Part shown: in pieces, positions 46,784-54,477 of the stretch
Position numbering within the stretch: position 1 is the first letter of the stretch
Layout: each line of letters begins with the position of its first letter
Source: Ruminococcus sp. JC304
GTDB lineage: Bacteria > Bacillota > Clostridia > Lachnospirales > Lachnospiraceae
NCBI GenBank assembly: GCA_000285855.2
Contig: HE978651.1
Coordinates: forward strand, 2,101,177-2,165,176
Length of the DNA stretch: 64,000 bases
Reading direction: 5' to 3'
Position numbers and translations under genes: made by a program
Notes under the pieces: generated by a model
Told to the model about the DNA's origin: nothing
Database searches by the model: none
Seen by the model: the letters and a program-made list of their open reading frames with translations, nothing else

Positions 46784-46998
46784 TGCTTAAAACTCCTTGA
46801 AATGCTGTATTTACGCTGTTTGCAGGCATTTTCCGATAATCTTCAATCCTGTCATTTTCCTGTATATCACAGCATAAATTCGTATATTTTCTTATCCAAA
46901 TTTAGTAACTTCTTAGTAATAATCAGCCTGGAAAACAGGCTTTCTAAGAACCTTATAATCAGATTATTCTTAATTCTTTTTTCTATTATTTTATCATA

Positions 46999-47135
46999 CT
47001 ATGCCAGTTTTGCAATCCTATTCATCTCTTCTTTTGCATCAATTAATCCCAGATGCGTATATACATTTAACGTAACCCCTATATCAGAATGTCCCAGTAA
47101 AATCAATAATAATACTTCATCTTTAGAAACTTTTG
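46999..47135 (-). pseudogene. Tyrosine recombinase (integrase) C-terminal remnant
   Basis: On the minus strand this stretch reads SKDEVLLILLGHSDIGVTL, then NVYTHLGLIDAKEEMN, and ends IAKLA before a TAG at 46999-47001. LGHS with the following xYTH is the catalytic-core end of tyrosine recombinases, carrying the last His and the Tyr nucleophile. The rest of the gene is missing: upstream of it lies the promoter region of an XRE gene on the opposite strand. It is the trace of a lost integrative element. The rest of 46784-47144 is A/T-rich with no gene that I can support. Confidence 0.75.
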
Positions 47136-47144
47136 AGGATCAGA

Positions 47145-47408
47145 ATGATTATTTATTGGGATAAAAAAACGAACAGTAAAAACAGAATAGGACAACGGGT
47201 AAAAGAATTACGAAAGGCTCATAATCTTACTCAGAAAACACTCGCTGCCAAATTACAACTTGCAGGATATGATTTTAATGATCTGGCAATCCTGCGAATT
47301 GAACAAGGCACACGTTTCGTTCCCGACTACGAAGTTGTCGCACTGGCCGAAGTATTTAATGTTTCCTGCGAATATCTTCTTGGTCTGACGGACGCTCCTG
47401 CAAAATAA
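47145..47408 (+). CDS. XRE-family transcriptional regulator
   Basis: An 87-residue single-domain regulator. The helix-turn-helix is in IGQRVKELRKAHNLTQKTLA and YDFNDLAILRIEQGTRFVPD, followed by ALAEVFNVSCEYLLGLTD, typical of the SinR/Xre group. The ATG at 47145-47147 has GAGGATCAG before it; an upstream in-frame start lacks a site. It lies directly beside the integrase remnant, so it could once have controlled that element. Confidence 0.88.
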   Translation: MIIYWDKKTNSKNRIGQRVKELRKAHNLTQKTLAAKLQLAGYDFNDLAILRIEQGTRFVPDYEVVALAEVFNVSCEYLLGLTDAPAK

Positions 47409-47502
47409 TTCAATTGTATTGCTGCCCATTCTATGCTAAACTATGGATAGATACTTCTGAACAACATACACTATTTATAAACCGTATGATTGGAGTGATT
47501 TC

Positions 47503-47675
47503 ATGGAATTAACAAAAAAGTCCCTACAACCGATAAAAACCAGGAAAACAATCATCTTCTCCGCATGTTAGACCGGGGAATTGATGATATGGAAGCTGGT
47601 CGTGAATTGCCACTGGAAGATGCTTTTCGCAAAATCACAGAATTAAGGGATGCACGAAGAAATGCAAGAATATAA
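47503..47675 (+). CDS. Antitoxin with candidate -1 frameshift (slippery A-AAA-AAG)
   Basis: The ATG at 47503 opens a frame that stops at 47569-47571 after 22 codons. In the -1 frame an antitoxin-like sequence runs from 47520 to the TAA at 47673-47675 (NNHLLRMLDRGIDDMEAG, then LPLEDAFRKITELRDARR). The junction is exactly the heptamer A-AAA-AAG (47514-47520) in zero frame; a -1 slip gives a 57-residue product starting MELTKKVPTTDKN. It overlaps the toxin start. Alternatives are a real inactivating deletion in the A-run or translation from an internal ATG at 47564. Confidence 0.6.
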
Positions 47676-48000
47676 AATTATTTTAACCTGGGAAGCAATT
47701 TACGATGTCACAGACATTGCAGATTATATTGAAGAAGAATTCGGCCAGCAACGTGCTGACCGTTTTCAATCTGATCTGAAAGAACAAATGCAGAATTTAG
47801 GCCAGTTCAGTACTGCCTTTCCCCGAACTCAAATTCTGTACAGAGGATATTCCATACATAAAAGATCTTTTCCGCCATCTATTATTTTTTATATTATAAT
47901 GGAAGAAACAAAAGAGATTCATATTCTCCGAGTGTTGCGCCATGAACGAGATTGGGAAAATATCCTGTTGCAAAGATCAACTTATACATATCCAGAATGA
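47650..48000 (+). CDS. RelE/ParE family toxin
   Basis: A 116-residue protein with the ParE fold pattern: an N-terminal strand, two helices (TDIADYIEEEFGQQRADRFQ), then strands with RGYSIHKRSFPPSIIFYII and the closing IHILRVLRHERDW. These match ParE/RelE toxins that act on gyrase or ribosomes. It starts inside the antitoxin gene; the ATG at 47662 would give 112 residues and is an equally good start. Toxin activity is inferred from the family. Confidence 0.85.
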   Translation: MHEEMQEYKIILTWEAIYDVTDIADYIEEEFGQQRADRFQSDLKEQMQNLGQFSTAFPRTQILYRGYSIHKRSFPPSIIFYIIMEETKEIHILRVLRHERDWENILLQRSTYTYPE

Positions 48001-48047
48001 ATACCTGGGAGCCGATCAGAGATTTTTCTGAAAGGCTTCCTTTTTTA

Positions 48048-48407
48048 TTACTTCCCACTGTCAATTAAATCATAACTCATATCCAGAAAATCCAGCGTCT
48101 TAGCTTCACTGACAGAATCATCCAAAAGAATCGTAATCCAGTGTTGCTTATTCATATGATACCCCGGTAAAAATCCATACGTTTGAATAATCATCCCAAC
48201 CAGATCAGGATCACATTTTACATCCAGGATGTCAATGTTTCCATCTTCTTCTAATCCCAGTATTTTCTTTTCCACTACCATAATTATAGCATACCATTTT
48301 CCATTTTTATGTCGAAGCACCGCAGAATCAGGATCTTTTTTCCATAAATATTCCGGTTCAGTTCCATATTGCTCTTTTACATATTGAAAAATTTCTTCAC
48401 GTTTCAA
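48048..48407 (-). CDS. MmcQ/YjbR family DNA-binding-like protein
   Basis: A 119-residue protein with the YjbR/MmcQ pattern: an N-terminal helix pair with REEIFQYVKEQYGTEPEYLW, the central WYAIIMVVEKKILGLEEDGN and the C-terminal PGYHMNKQHWITILLDDSVS. The fold resembles double-wing DNA-binding proteins, but a DNA target has not been shown for this group. It faces the toxin gene convergently and does not belong to the mobilization module on its right. Confidence 0.88.
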   Translation of the reverse strand: MKREEIFQYVKEQYGTEPEYLWKKDPDSAVLRHKNGKWYAIIMVVEKKILGLEEDGNIDILDVKCDPDLVGMIIQTYGFLPGYHMNKQHWITILLDDSVSEAKTLDFLDMSYDLIDSGK

Positions 48408-48508
48408 ATTTATCCCTCACTTACGATTTCTTTCTCTGATTATACGCTATCAGGATTGTATTCTCAACCACTTCTCACAGTTCTATTTATGTTTTATAGC
48501 TTTTGCAT

Positions 48509-48629
48509 AGCCTGCTTTGCAGGCTACACCCCAAAAGAAGCAAGCACTGCCAGTGTCATGACACCTGGCTCATTTTGTCAAATTCCCTTTCCGGTTCATT
48601 CTACCAAAATGTATCAGGGAGTATCCCTG
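48509..48629. other. Cluster of three inverted repeats, candidate origin of transfer
   Basis: AGCCTGC/GCAGGCT (48509-48515/48519-48525), GCCAG-TGTCA with TGACA-(c)-CTGGC (48549-48569) and CAGGGA/TCCCTG (48615-48629) lie in a gene-free stretch of 400 bases (48408-48807) just ahead of mobC and relaxase. This is where the nick site of a mobilizable element usually lies. No nick sequence can be named from memory. The short open frame across 48369-48656 is not supported. Confidence 0.45.
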
Positions 48630-48732
48630 GCCCTCTCATATTTTATAATTTCTTAATTTGACGCTTCCGCCTACTCCTGTTAAAATAAACTGTAGACACA
48701 TCTATCCAAAACATCATACAGTCAAGTAATAT

Positions 48733-48767
48733 AACTGTCATAACCGAACTGGTTAGACAGTTTTTTT
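48733..48767 (+). terminator. Terminator hairpin ahead of mobC
   Basis: AACTGTC-TAACC pairs with GGTTA-GACAGTT with one bulged A and is followed by seven T (48761-48767). It would insulate or attenuate the mobC-relaxase transcript, which starts translation at 48808. Confidence 0.8.
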
Positions 48768-48807
48768 GTACTCTTTTTTATAGAAAAAAACGAATTGGAG
48801 GATTTCA

Positions 48808-49149
48808 ATGAGCAAACGTACCAGAATTCATCCCGTACAATTTTATTTGAATGATGACGAACAATACATTTTAGAAGAAAAATATCGTCTTTCCAGGATG
48901 AAAAGCAAATCTGCCTTTCTACGGAAAATGATCTTATATGGATTTGTATATGAAGTAGACTACTCTCATATCCGAAAAATGAATACCCTGTTGGGCAATA
49001 TCAGCAGCAATTTGAATCAGATCACCCATCGTATAAACAGTACCAATACAGTTTACCCAAAGGACCTGGACGATATAAAGGAGTTAATGGAAAAAATATG
49101 GCAGTTACAAAAATCCATGGTATCAAAACAACCGTTAATAAAGCAATAG
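48808..49149 (+). CDS. mobC: MobC-like relaxosome accessory protein
   Basis: A 113-residue small basic protein. The N-terminus is a ribbon-helix-helix-like region (RTRIHPVQFYLNDDEQYILE), followed by KSKSAFLRKMILYG and the family segment NTLLGNISSNLNQITHRINS. MobC proteins bind the transfer origin and help the relaxase nick it. GGAGGATTTCA precedes the ATG. Its end overlaps the relaxase start by 52 bases. Confidence 0.9.
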   Translation: MSKRTRIHPVQFYLNDDEQYILEEKYRLSRMKSKSAFLRKMILYGFVYEVDYSHIRKMNTLLGNISSNLNQITHRINSTNTVYPKDLDDIKELMEKIWQLQKSMVSKQPLIKQ

Positions 49150-50477
49150 AATACATCTGCAATCCAGATAAAACTGACCAGAATCTATATATTTCTTCCT
49201 TTGCCTGCTCTCCCGAAACAGCCGTTCTTGACTTTAAATACACTTTGGATCATACACATGACTGCAGAGATCCGCACAATACAAATAAGGCATTTCATCT
49301 GATTCAGGCATTTTCCCCTGGTGAAGTTTCCTATGAAGAAGCCCATCAAATTGGCAAAGAACTTGCGGATCGCTTACTGGAGGGAAAATACTCCTATGTT
49401 CTGACAACACACACTGATAAAGGTCATGTACATAACCATTTAATTTTCTGTTCTGCAGATAACATCACTTTTTCTCATTACCATGACTGTAAAAAGAATT
49501 ACTGGAAAATACGAAATCTCAGCGACACTTTATGCCAGGAACATAACCTGTCCACAATTATGCCAGATGGTAAAAAAGGAATGAAATACAATGAATGGGC
49601 TGCAAATAAATCTGAATCCAGTAAAAAAGCGCAGCTGCGAAAAGATATCAACCAGACAATCCGAATTGTTTCCACTTACTCAGAATTTCTTGCATTTATG
49701 GAAGCTAAAGGATATGAAATAAAAAACGCAGAATTTGGCGAAAGCAGCAGAAAATACATTACCTTTCGTTCTCCCGATATGTCCCGTCCAGTGCGTGGAA
49801 GTGCTAAATCTTTAGGAAAAAATTTTACTAAAGAACGTATCAAAGAACGCATTGAAAATAAACGTCAGAAAGCTATTTTTCCTTCTGTTCATAACAAATT
49901 AATAGATACCAATGCTCCCAATATAGCAGGAAACATTGGACTTCAGAAATGGGCAAATAAGGAAAATTTAAAAATTGTCTCTGCTGAATATAACAAGATG
50001 TTCACACATAATCTACATAATTTTTCAGAACTTGAAGACCGCATAGCCTTGTTACATATGCAGCAAAAAGAGGTAAATACCTCTGTTGTTTCTCTCGAGT
50101 CTCAGATACGCCATCTTCGAGAAATGCTAAAATATGCCGAACAATATCAGAAAAATAAAATTTACGACGACCATTATAAAAGCTCCAAAGATCCAGATCG
50201 TTATTTCCGTAAATATGAATCTCAAATTATTCTTTTCGCGGGTGCTGAACATATTTTACAGGAAAATGGTATAAACCTGAAACATCTTAATTCCAATAAG
50301 TTGCAAGAGCAAATTGCAGATCTTATTTCCAGAAAAGAATCTCTAAATACTCAATACGTTTCTTTTAAGCAAGAAATAAAAGAATTGGAATTGATACATC
50401 AAAACCTGTCCAAATATCTCAAACAGGATGCTCCTGAAATACAAAGATCTTCTCATAACCAACTCCCTTCTTTGTAA
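49098..50477 (+). CDS. MobA/VirD2-like relaxase
   Basis: A 459-residue relaxase of the PF03432 type. The N-terminus has HGIKTTVNKAIEYICNPDKT and the three-His metal motif in TTHTDKGHVHNHLIF; the catalytic Tyr probably lies among the early Tyr residues (YICNP). The second half is a long coiled coil (about 320-445) and the C-terminus is Gln/Ser-rich. With mobC it forms a mobilization module. No coupling protein or type IV secretion gene is visible in the window. Confidence 0.93.
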   Translation: MAVTKIHGIKTTVNKAIEYICNPDKTDQNLYISSFACSPETAVLDFKYTLDHTHDCRDPHNTNKAFHLIQAFSPGEVSYEEAHQIGKELADRLLEGKYSYVLTTHTDKGHVHNHLIFCSADNITFSHYHDCKKNYWKIRNLSDTLCQEHNLSTIMPDGKKGMKYNEWAANKSESSKKAQLRKDINQTIRIVSTYSEFLAFMEAKGYEIKNAEFGESSRKYITFRSPDMSRPVRGSAKSLGKNFTKERIKERIENKRQKAIFPSVHNKLIDTNAPNIAGNIGLQKWANKENLKIVSAEYNKMFTHNLHNFSELEDRIALLHMQQKEVNTSVVSLESQIRHLREMLKYAEQYQKNKIYDDHYKSSKDPDRYFRKYESQIILFAGAEHILQENGINLKHLNSNKLQEQIADLISRKESLNTQYVSFKQEIKELELIHQNLSKYLKQDAPEIQRSSHNQLPSL

Positions 50478-50490
50478 AACCATAATAATA

Positions 50491-50512
50491 GGCAGCGATT
50501 TCACTCGCTGCC
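50491..50512. other. Hairpin at the convergent end of relaxase and winged-helix genes
   Basis: GGCAGCGA (50491-50498) pairs with TCGCTGCC (50505-50512). It includes the stop of the minus-strand gene. No long T-run follows on either strand, so it is a weak terminator at best. Confidence 0.5.
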
Positions 50513-50914
50513 TAAATTCCCATTAAACCGATATCCTACACCTCGTACTGTTTGTATATATAATGGTTGTCCAGGATCATCTTCTATTTTTTCTCTGATA
50601 TTGCAGATATGTCGCATAACCACATTATAATCACCGGAATAAGGTTCATTCCATACCAGATCATAAACCATTTCTTTTCCAAATATTCTACCTGGACTTT
50701 TCGCTAAAAAAAGTAAAATATCATATTCATATTTTGAAAGATGAACATCACTATCATTCTTTTTAACAATTCGTTCCTGTAGATATATTTTTAATTCTCC
50801 AAACCTTATAATTTCCGGTATGAATTGGTTTTTATGTTCCCAGCTAGTCAATATGTTTTCACTTATGCTTCCATTAGCATCTGTGATTCTCTCAATAATT
50901 TCTATCTTTTTCAC
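50501..50914 (-). CDS. OmpR/PhoB-type winged-helix protein without receiver domain
   Basis: A 137-residue protein. The first 40 residues are not a receiver domain, which would need about 120 residues and a phospho-acceptor Asp. The rest is a clear OmpR-type effector (HLSKYEYDILLFLAKSPGRI, WNEPYSGDYNVVMRHICN, YIQTVRGVGYRF). It is divergent from blaI by about 120 bases and could share its promoter region. It may sense no phosphorylation signal at all and act as a constitutive DNA-binding protein. Truncation of a former response regulator is an alternative. Confidence 0.85.
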   Translation of the reverse strand: MKKIEIIERITDANGSISENILTSWEHKNQFIPEIIRFGELKIYLQERIVKKNDSDVHLSKYEYDILLFLAKSPGRIFGKEMVYDLVWNEPYSGDYNVVMRHICNIREKIEDDPGQPLYIQTVRGVGYRFNGNLGSE

Positions 50915-50964
50915 CTTTATTGCCTCTACATTATTAATTTTATATTCTATATATCATCTGCCAT

Positions 50965-51012
50965 TTGACTTTTTTCTTCTACAAGTAATATAATATATTT
51001 ATTACATATGTA
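50965..51012 (+). promoter_or_regulatory. Promoter and BlaI operator of blaI-blaR1
   Basis: TTGACT (50965-50970) and TATAAT (50989-50994) with an 18-base spacer form the promoter. The perfect palindrome TACATATGTA (51003-51012) lies just downstream of the -10 box, and a half-site TACAAGTA lies in the spacer at 50980-50987. Both resemble the TACA-NN-TGTA core of BlaI/MecI operators. This makes blaI autoregulated. Confidence 0.8.
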
Positions 51013-51035
51013 GGATTTAGCAGGAGGATTTTATT

Positions 51036-51407
51036 ATGTCACTACCCCAGATTTCAGAAGCCGAATTTGAAGTTATGAAAATTGTATGGAAATATGCTCC
51101 CATCAATACAAATGAAATTACAGAAAAACTTACTCTAACTACCAGCTGGAGTCCAAAAACAATTCAAACTCTTATCAAGAGACTTGTTTCCAAAAAAGCT
51201 CTTTCCTGCGAAAAACAAAGCCGGGTATTTGTCTATACTCCATTAGTCCAAGAAGATGAATATATACGCCAGGAAAGCAATTCTTTTTTAAAGCGATATT
51301 ATAATGGAAATCTTTCTTCTATGCTGGCTTCTTACCTTGAAGACGATAAGCTCTCTTCAACAGAAATTGATAACTTACGCCATTTATTATCAAAACATCA
51401 GAAATAG
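51036..51407 (+). CDS. blaI: BlaI/MecI family repressor
   Basis: A 123-residue repressor. The winged helix spans about residues 5-75 (SEAEFEVMKIVWKYAPINTN, then SPKTIQTLIKRLVSKKALSC), and the C-terminal dimerisation part lies at about 80-120. It should bind the TACA-NN-TGTA palindromes of this region and be cut when BlaR1 is triggered. GCAGGAGG precedes the ATG, and blaR1 starts 10 bases after its stop. Confidence 0.95.
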   Translation: MSLPQISEAEFEVMKIVWKYAPINTNEITEKLTLTTSWSPKTIQTLIKRLVSKKALSCEKQSRVFVYTPLVQEDEYIRQESNSFLKRYYNGNLSSMLASYLEDDKLSSTEIDNLRHLLSKHQK

Positions 51408-51417
51408 GAGGTTTTGA

Positions 51418-53214
51418 ATGAGCAACTGGATCATCCACTTTTTAATCAGTAATATCTTCATATGTATTTTTACACTTGTAATAATCGGAACAAAAAAACT
51501 TCTGAAAAAATATTTATCTGCGACTACACAGTACCATCTCTGTTTTCTTTTATTTTTATTACTTGCCGTGCCATTTTTTCCTGTACAGATTCATGGCTCA
51601 CAACTTTTTTCATGGTTACATTTTTTTCAAACTGACTCAGGACTTAACTCTGGTACCGACACGCTATCCGAACTTACCAGTAATACACAAAATATTTTGT
51701 TAAACCAGGTGAATGATTTTTCAGTTTCCATCAGTAGTCAATTTTCTGGAGGCTTGAATACCATACTCTTTCTAATATGGATAACGGGTGTTATGATTAT
51801 GTCAGTCCTCACCCTTCATTCATTAAACTATGTACGTTCCATAAAAAGATCTGCTCTCCCGCTTCAAAATCAGCAGGTAAAAACTATTTATTACAATTGT
51901 TTAAAGGAACTTAAAATCTCTCACCCAGTATCAGTCTACAGTACTGCATTTTTAAAATCACCAGTTTTAATCGGAATAATACATCCCAGGATTTACATTC
52001 CAATCCATTTAATTTCCGAACTGAATCCTGATGATATGCGTTTTATGCTGCTACACGAATTACAGCATTACCGCCACAAAGATACATTAATTGGCTTCCT
52101 CATGGTCATAAGCAATATCCTCTACTGGTTTAACCCTTTTGTTTGGTATGCTTTAAAAGAAATTCACTGTGACCGTGAACTAGCCTGTGATTCTGCTGTA
52201 TTGCAGATGATTTCTACTGATGAATACCAAGCTTATGGAATGACACTGATTAATTTTGCAGAGAAACTATCCTCGTTTTCCTCTCCCGTGGCAGTTGGAA
52301 TGTCCGGAAATTTCAGGCAGATGAAACGACGTATTCTCAACATCGCTATTTTTAGGAAAGAAACTCTTTATCAAAAAATGAGAGCATTGATAATTTATCT
52401 GGTCATTAGTGCTGTTTTTATTGGATGTACACCTATTTTATCCATCGGTGCCTCTACGCAAGACGTATATCATTTTCATGATACAGACAAAAATCTCTCT
52501 CTGCTAGATGTATCAGCGATTTTTGGATCATATGATGGATCATTTGTTTTGTATGACAATCATTTGGATTCCTGGAAAATATATAATCTTGAAGAAGCCA
52601 ACAAACGTATTCCACCAGATTCTACCTACAAAATATACGATGCATTATTAGGGTTAGAATCCGGAATCATCACACCAGAACACTCTTCCATGGCATGGAA
52701 TGGCGAACATTTTTCCTATTCTGCCTGGGAAAATGACCAGGACCTGAACTCCGCTATGCAAAACTCCGTTAACTGGTATTTCCAGACAATGGATTCGCAG
52801 CTTGGACTGAACAAAATACAGGAATTTTTAAATGAAATAGAATATGGAAACCAGACAACCAGTTCAAATTTGAAGTTATACTGGTCAGATTTTTCCTTAA
52901 AAATCTCTCCCATCGAGCAGGTAGAATTGTTAAAAAAATTTAATACAAATGGATTTCATCTGCATTCCCCAAACGTGCTCTCTGTTAAAAATGCTATTAA
53001 AATTGCCGATACCTCCGATGGCACCTTTTATGGGAAAACCGGAACAGGCTGCATTGATGGGCAAGATATCAGCGGCTGGTTTATTGGATATATAGAAACC
53101 TCCGATAATATCTATTATTTTGCAACCAATATCCAAAGTGATTCTAACGCAACTGGCAAAAAAGCATTGGAAATTACTTCTGCTATTTTAAAAAAACTGC
53201 ACATATGGAATTAA
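51418..53214 (+). CDS. blaR1: BlaR1-type beta-lactam sensor and metalloprotease
   Basis: A 598-residue membrane sensor. Four helices lie in the first 340 residues, with the M56 zinc protease motif HELQHYRHKD in the cytoplasmic loop. The outside sensor domain (about 350-598) is penicillin-binding like class D enzymes: STYKIYDALLG gives the Ser-x-x-Lys nucleophile, SVN the second motif and GKTGTGC the third. All catalytic elements are intact, so it should be acylated by beta-lactams and then trigger loss of BlaI. A terminator follows the stop. Confidence 0.95.
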   Translation: MSNWIIHFLISNIFICIFTLVIIGTKKLLKKYLSATTQYHLCFLLFLLLAVPFFPVQIHGSQLFSWLHFFQTDSGLNSGTDTLSELTSNTQNILLNQVNDFSVSISSQFSGGLNTILFLIWITGVMIMSVLTLHSLNYVRSIKRSALPLQNQQVKTIYYNCLKELKISHPVSVYSTAFLKSPVLIGIIHPRIYIPIHLISELNPDDMRFMLLHELQHYRHKDTLIGFLMVISNILYWFNPFVWYALKEIHCDRELACDSAVLQMISTDEYQAYGMTLINFAEKLSSFSSPVAVGMSGNFRQMKRRILNIAIFRKETLYQKMRALIIYLVISAVFIGCTPILSIGASTQDVYHFHDTDKNLSLLDVSAIFGSYDGSFVLYDNHLDSWKIYNLEEANKRIPPDSTYKIYDALLGLESGIITPEHSSMAWNGEHFSYSAWENDQDLNSAMQNSVNWYFQTMDSQLGLNKIQEFLNEIEYGNQTTSSNLKLYWSDFSLKISPIEQVELLKKFNTNGFHLHSPNVLSVKNAIKIADTSDGTFYGKTGTGCIDGQDISGWFIGYIETSDNIYYFATNIQSDSNATGKKALEITSAILKKLHIWN

Positions 53215-53222
53215 ACAACTGG

Positions 53223-53257
53223 AAAGAACTGGTACTGCTATCAGTTCTTTCTTTTTA
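53223..53257 (+). terminator. Terminator of blaI-blaR1
   Basis: AAAGAACTG (53223-53231) pairs with CAGTTCTTT (53242-53250), followed by CTTTTT. It overlaps the stop codon of the convergent lipoprotein gene. Confidence 0.85.
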
Positions 53258-54476
53258 TTCTATATTGATATTCTGGTATTTTTTTCATCCCATTATTCAG
53301 TATTTTATTTCCCATATACTTAAAAGTGCTATCTTCATTAAATTTAACAGTCAGTTCACTTGTAATAACAGCATCGTCACATATAAATTGATCACATACT
53401 GCATTGATTACCAAAGTCATGCACCCATCTTCATCTTCTTTTATTTCAACAACCTCCGGTAATGATTTTGTAAAATTAGTAGGTGTAAAATTTGATCCCC
53501 CTACCAACTGTTCCCAGGCATAACTCTGGTGTTCCGAATCAAATACTGCCCATTTTTTAATTTGATCTGCTGTTACTGGCAAAAACTCCATTATCAGATT
53601 TTCAAACTCTTCTGCTGGAATTCCACCTGTGTTACCTGAAAACTCATATCTCTCCCCATATTTCATTCGATATAAATATTCATATAAACCATTGTAATCT
53701 AACCCTTCCATATCAGATCTATCCCAATCAGAACATAGAAGATTATTCCCCTGATATCCAAGCAAATACACACACTTCTTTGAAACTTCCCGGCATTCAT
53801 CACTTAAAGGCCTAATTCTTATCATAGAACTGCCATCAACCGCTTCTGATACTTCCGGATACTTTGGAACACATAGCGTATAGCCAAACCAGCCTTTTTC
53901 TGTATATTTCCATTCTTCTATCCTTGTATACGAAACATATACAATAGATGGATTGTCGTTCATACCCCAAGCAGCTTTCACAGTCAACAAATACATATCT
54001 GTTCCATCATAATTGAATTTGAGTCTATCTATCCCACCATCCCTGTTAATCCTATATAAGACGATATCTCCTGTCAGATCCTGTTCTGCCCTGAAAAGAA
54101 ATTCTTCCATTTTAGAATAATTAGCCATATTTGAATACGGTGCTGATGTAATAACGGGGACATTTTTTTCCTTTAATACTTCCTGCATTTCTTCCATTAC
54201 TGTCTCAGAAACTACTATATTCGATGAAGTCCCTTTATCCGCCTTTTGATAAATGACTTTCATCTGATTCATAACATTCTTACAATCTTCAATAGCTTCT
54301 TCTTTCACGACTTCATCTACTGGCAAATCATATCCTCTTTCTTGTACAGCATAATTCGCAGTTTCCTGTGAAATATATTCTAAATCAGCCCCTTTACATT
54401 TTGTATTTCCTATGAAAAAGCATCCCGAAATAAATAAAACGCTCATCATCTTTTTCAGTTTTCTTTTTGTAATCAT
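53241..54476 (-). CDS. Secreted lipoprotein-like protein paralogous to its upstream neighbour
   Basis: A protein of about 411 residues. The N-terminus MITKRKLKKMMSVLFISG ends in ISGC, a good lipobox, so the mature form is probably lipid-anchored. The middle and C-terminal parts align in order with the adjacent gene product: RIRPLSDECREVSKK, an LDYNGLYEYLYRM segment, then PEVVEIKEDEDGCMTLVINA. I think the family may be DUF6070, but that is from memory. The ATG at 54474-54476 has GGAG ahead and lies 2 bases after the neighbour's stop. Function is unknown; it sits within the BlaI-controlled block. Confidence 0.8.
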   Translation of the reverse strand: MITKRKLKKMMSVLFISGCFFIGNTKCKGADLEYISQETANYAVQERGYDLPVDEVVKEEAIEDCKNVMNQMKVIYQKADKGTSSNIVVSETVMEEMQEVLKEKNVPVITSAPYSNMANYSKMEEFLFRAEQDLTGDIVLYRINRDGGIDRLKFNYDGTDMYLLTVKAAWGMNDNPSIVYVSYTRIEEWKYTEKGWFGYTLCVPKYPEVSEAVDGSSMIRIRPLSDECREVSKKCVYLLGYQGNNLLCSDWDRSDMEGLDYNGLYEYLYRMKYGERYEFSGNTGGIPAEEFENLIMEFLPVTADQIKKWAVFDSEHQSYAWEQLVGGSNFTPTNFTKSLPEVVEIKEDEDGCMTLVINAVCDQFICDDAVITSELTVKFNEDSTFKYMGNKILNNGMKKIPEYQYRIKRKN

Positions 54477-54477
54477 A

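Noticed and set aside
46802-47164. 120-codon plus-strand frame upstream of the XRE gene
   Set aside because: The opposite strand encodes the integrase tail with recognisable motifs; the plus frame shows no domain and is A/T-rich.
48369-48656. 95-codon plus-strand frame ahead of mobC
   Set aside because: It runs through the inverted repeats and overlaps the MmcQ start; no ribosome site and no recognisable protein pattern.
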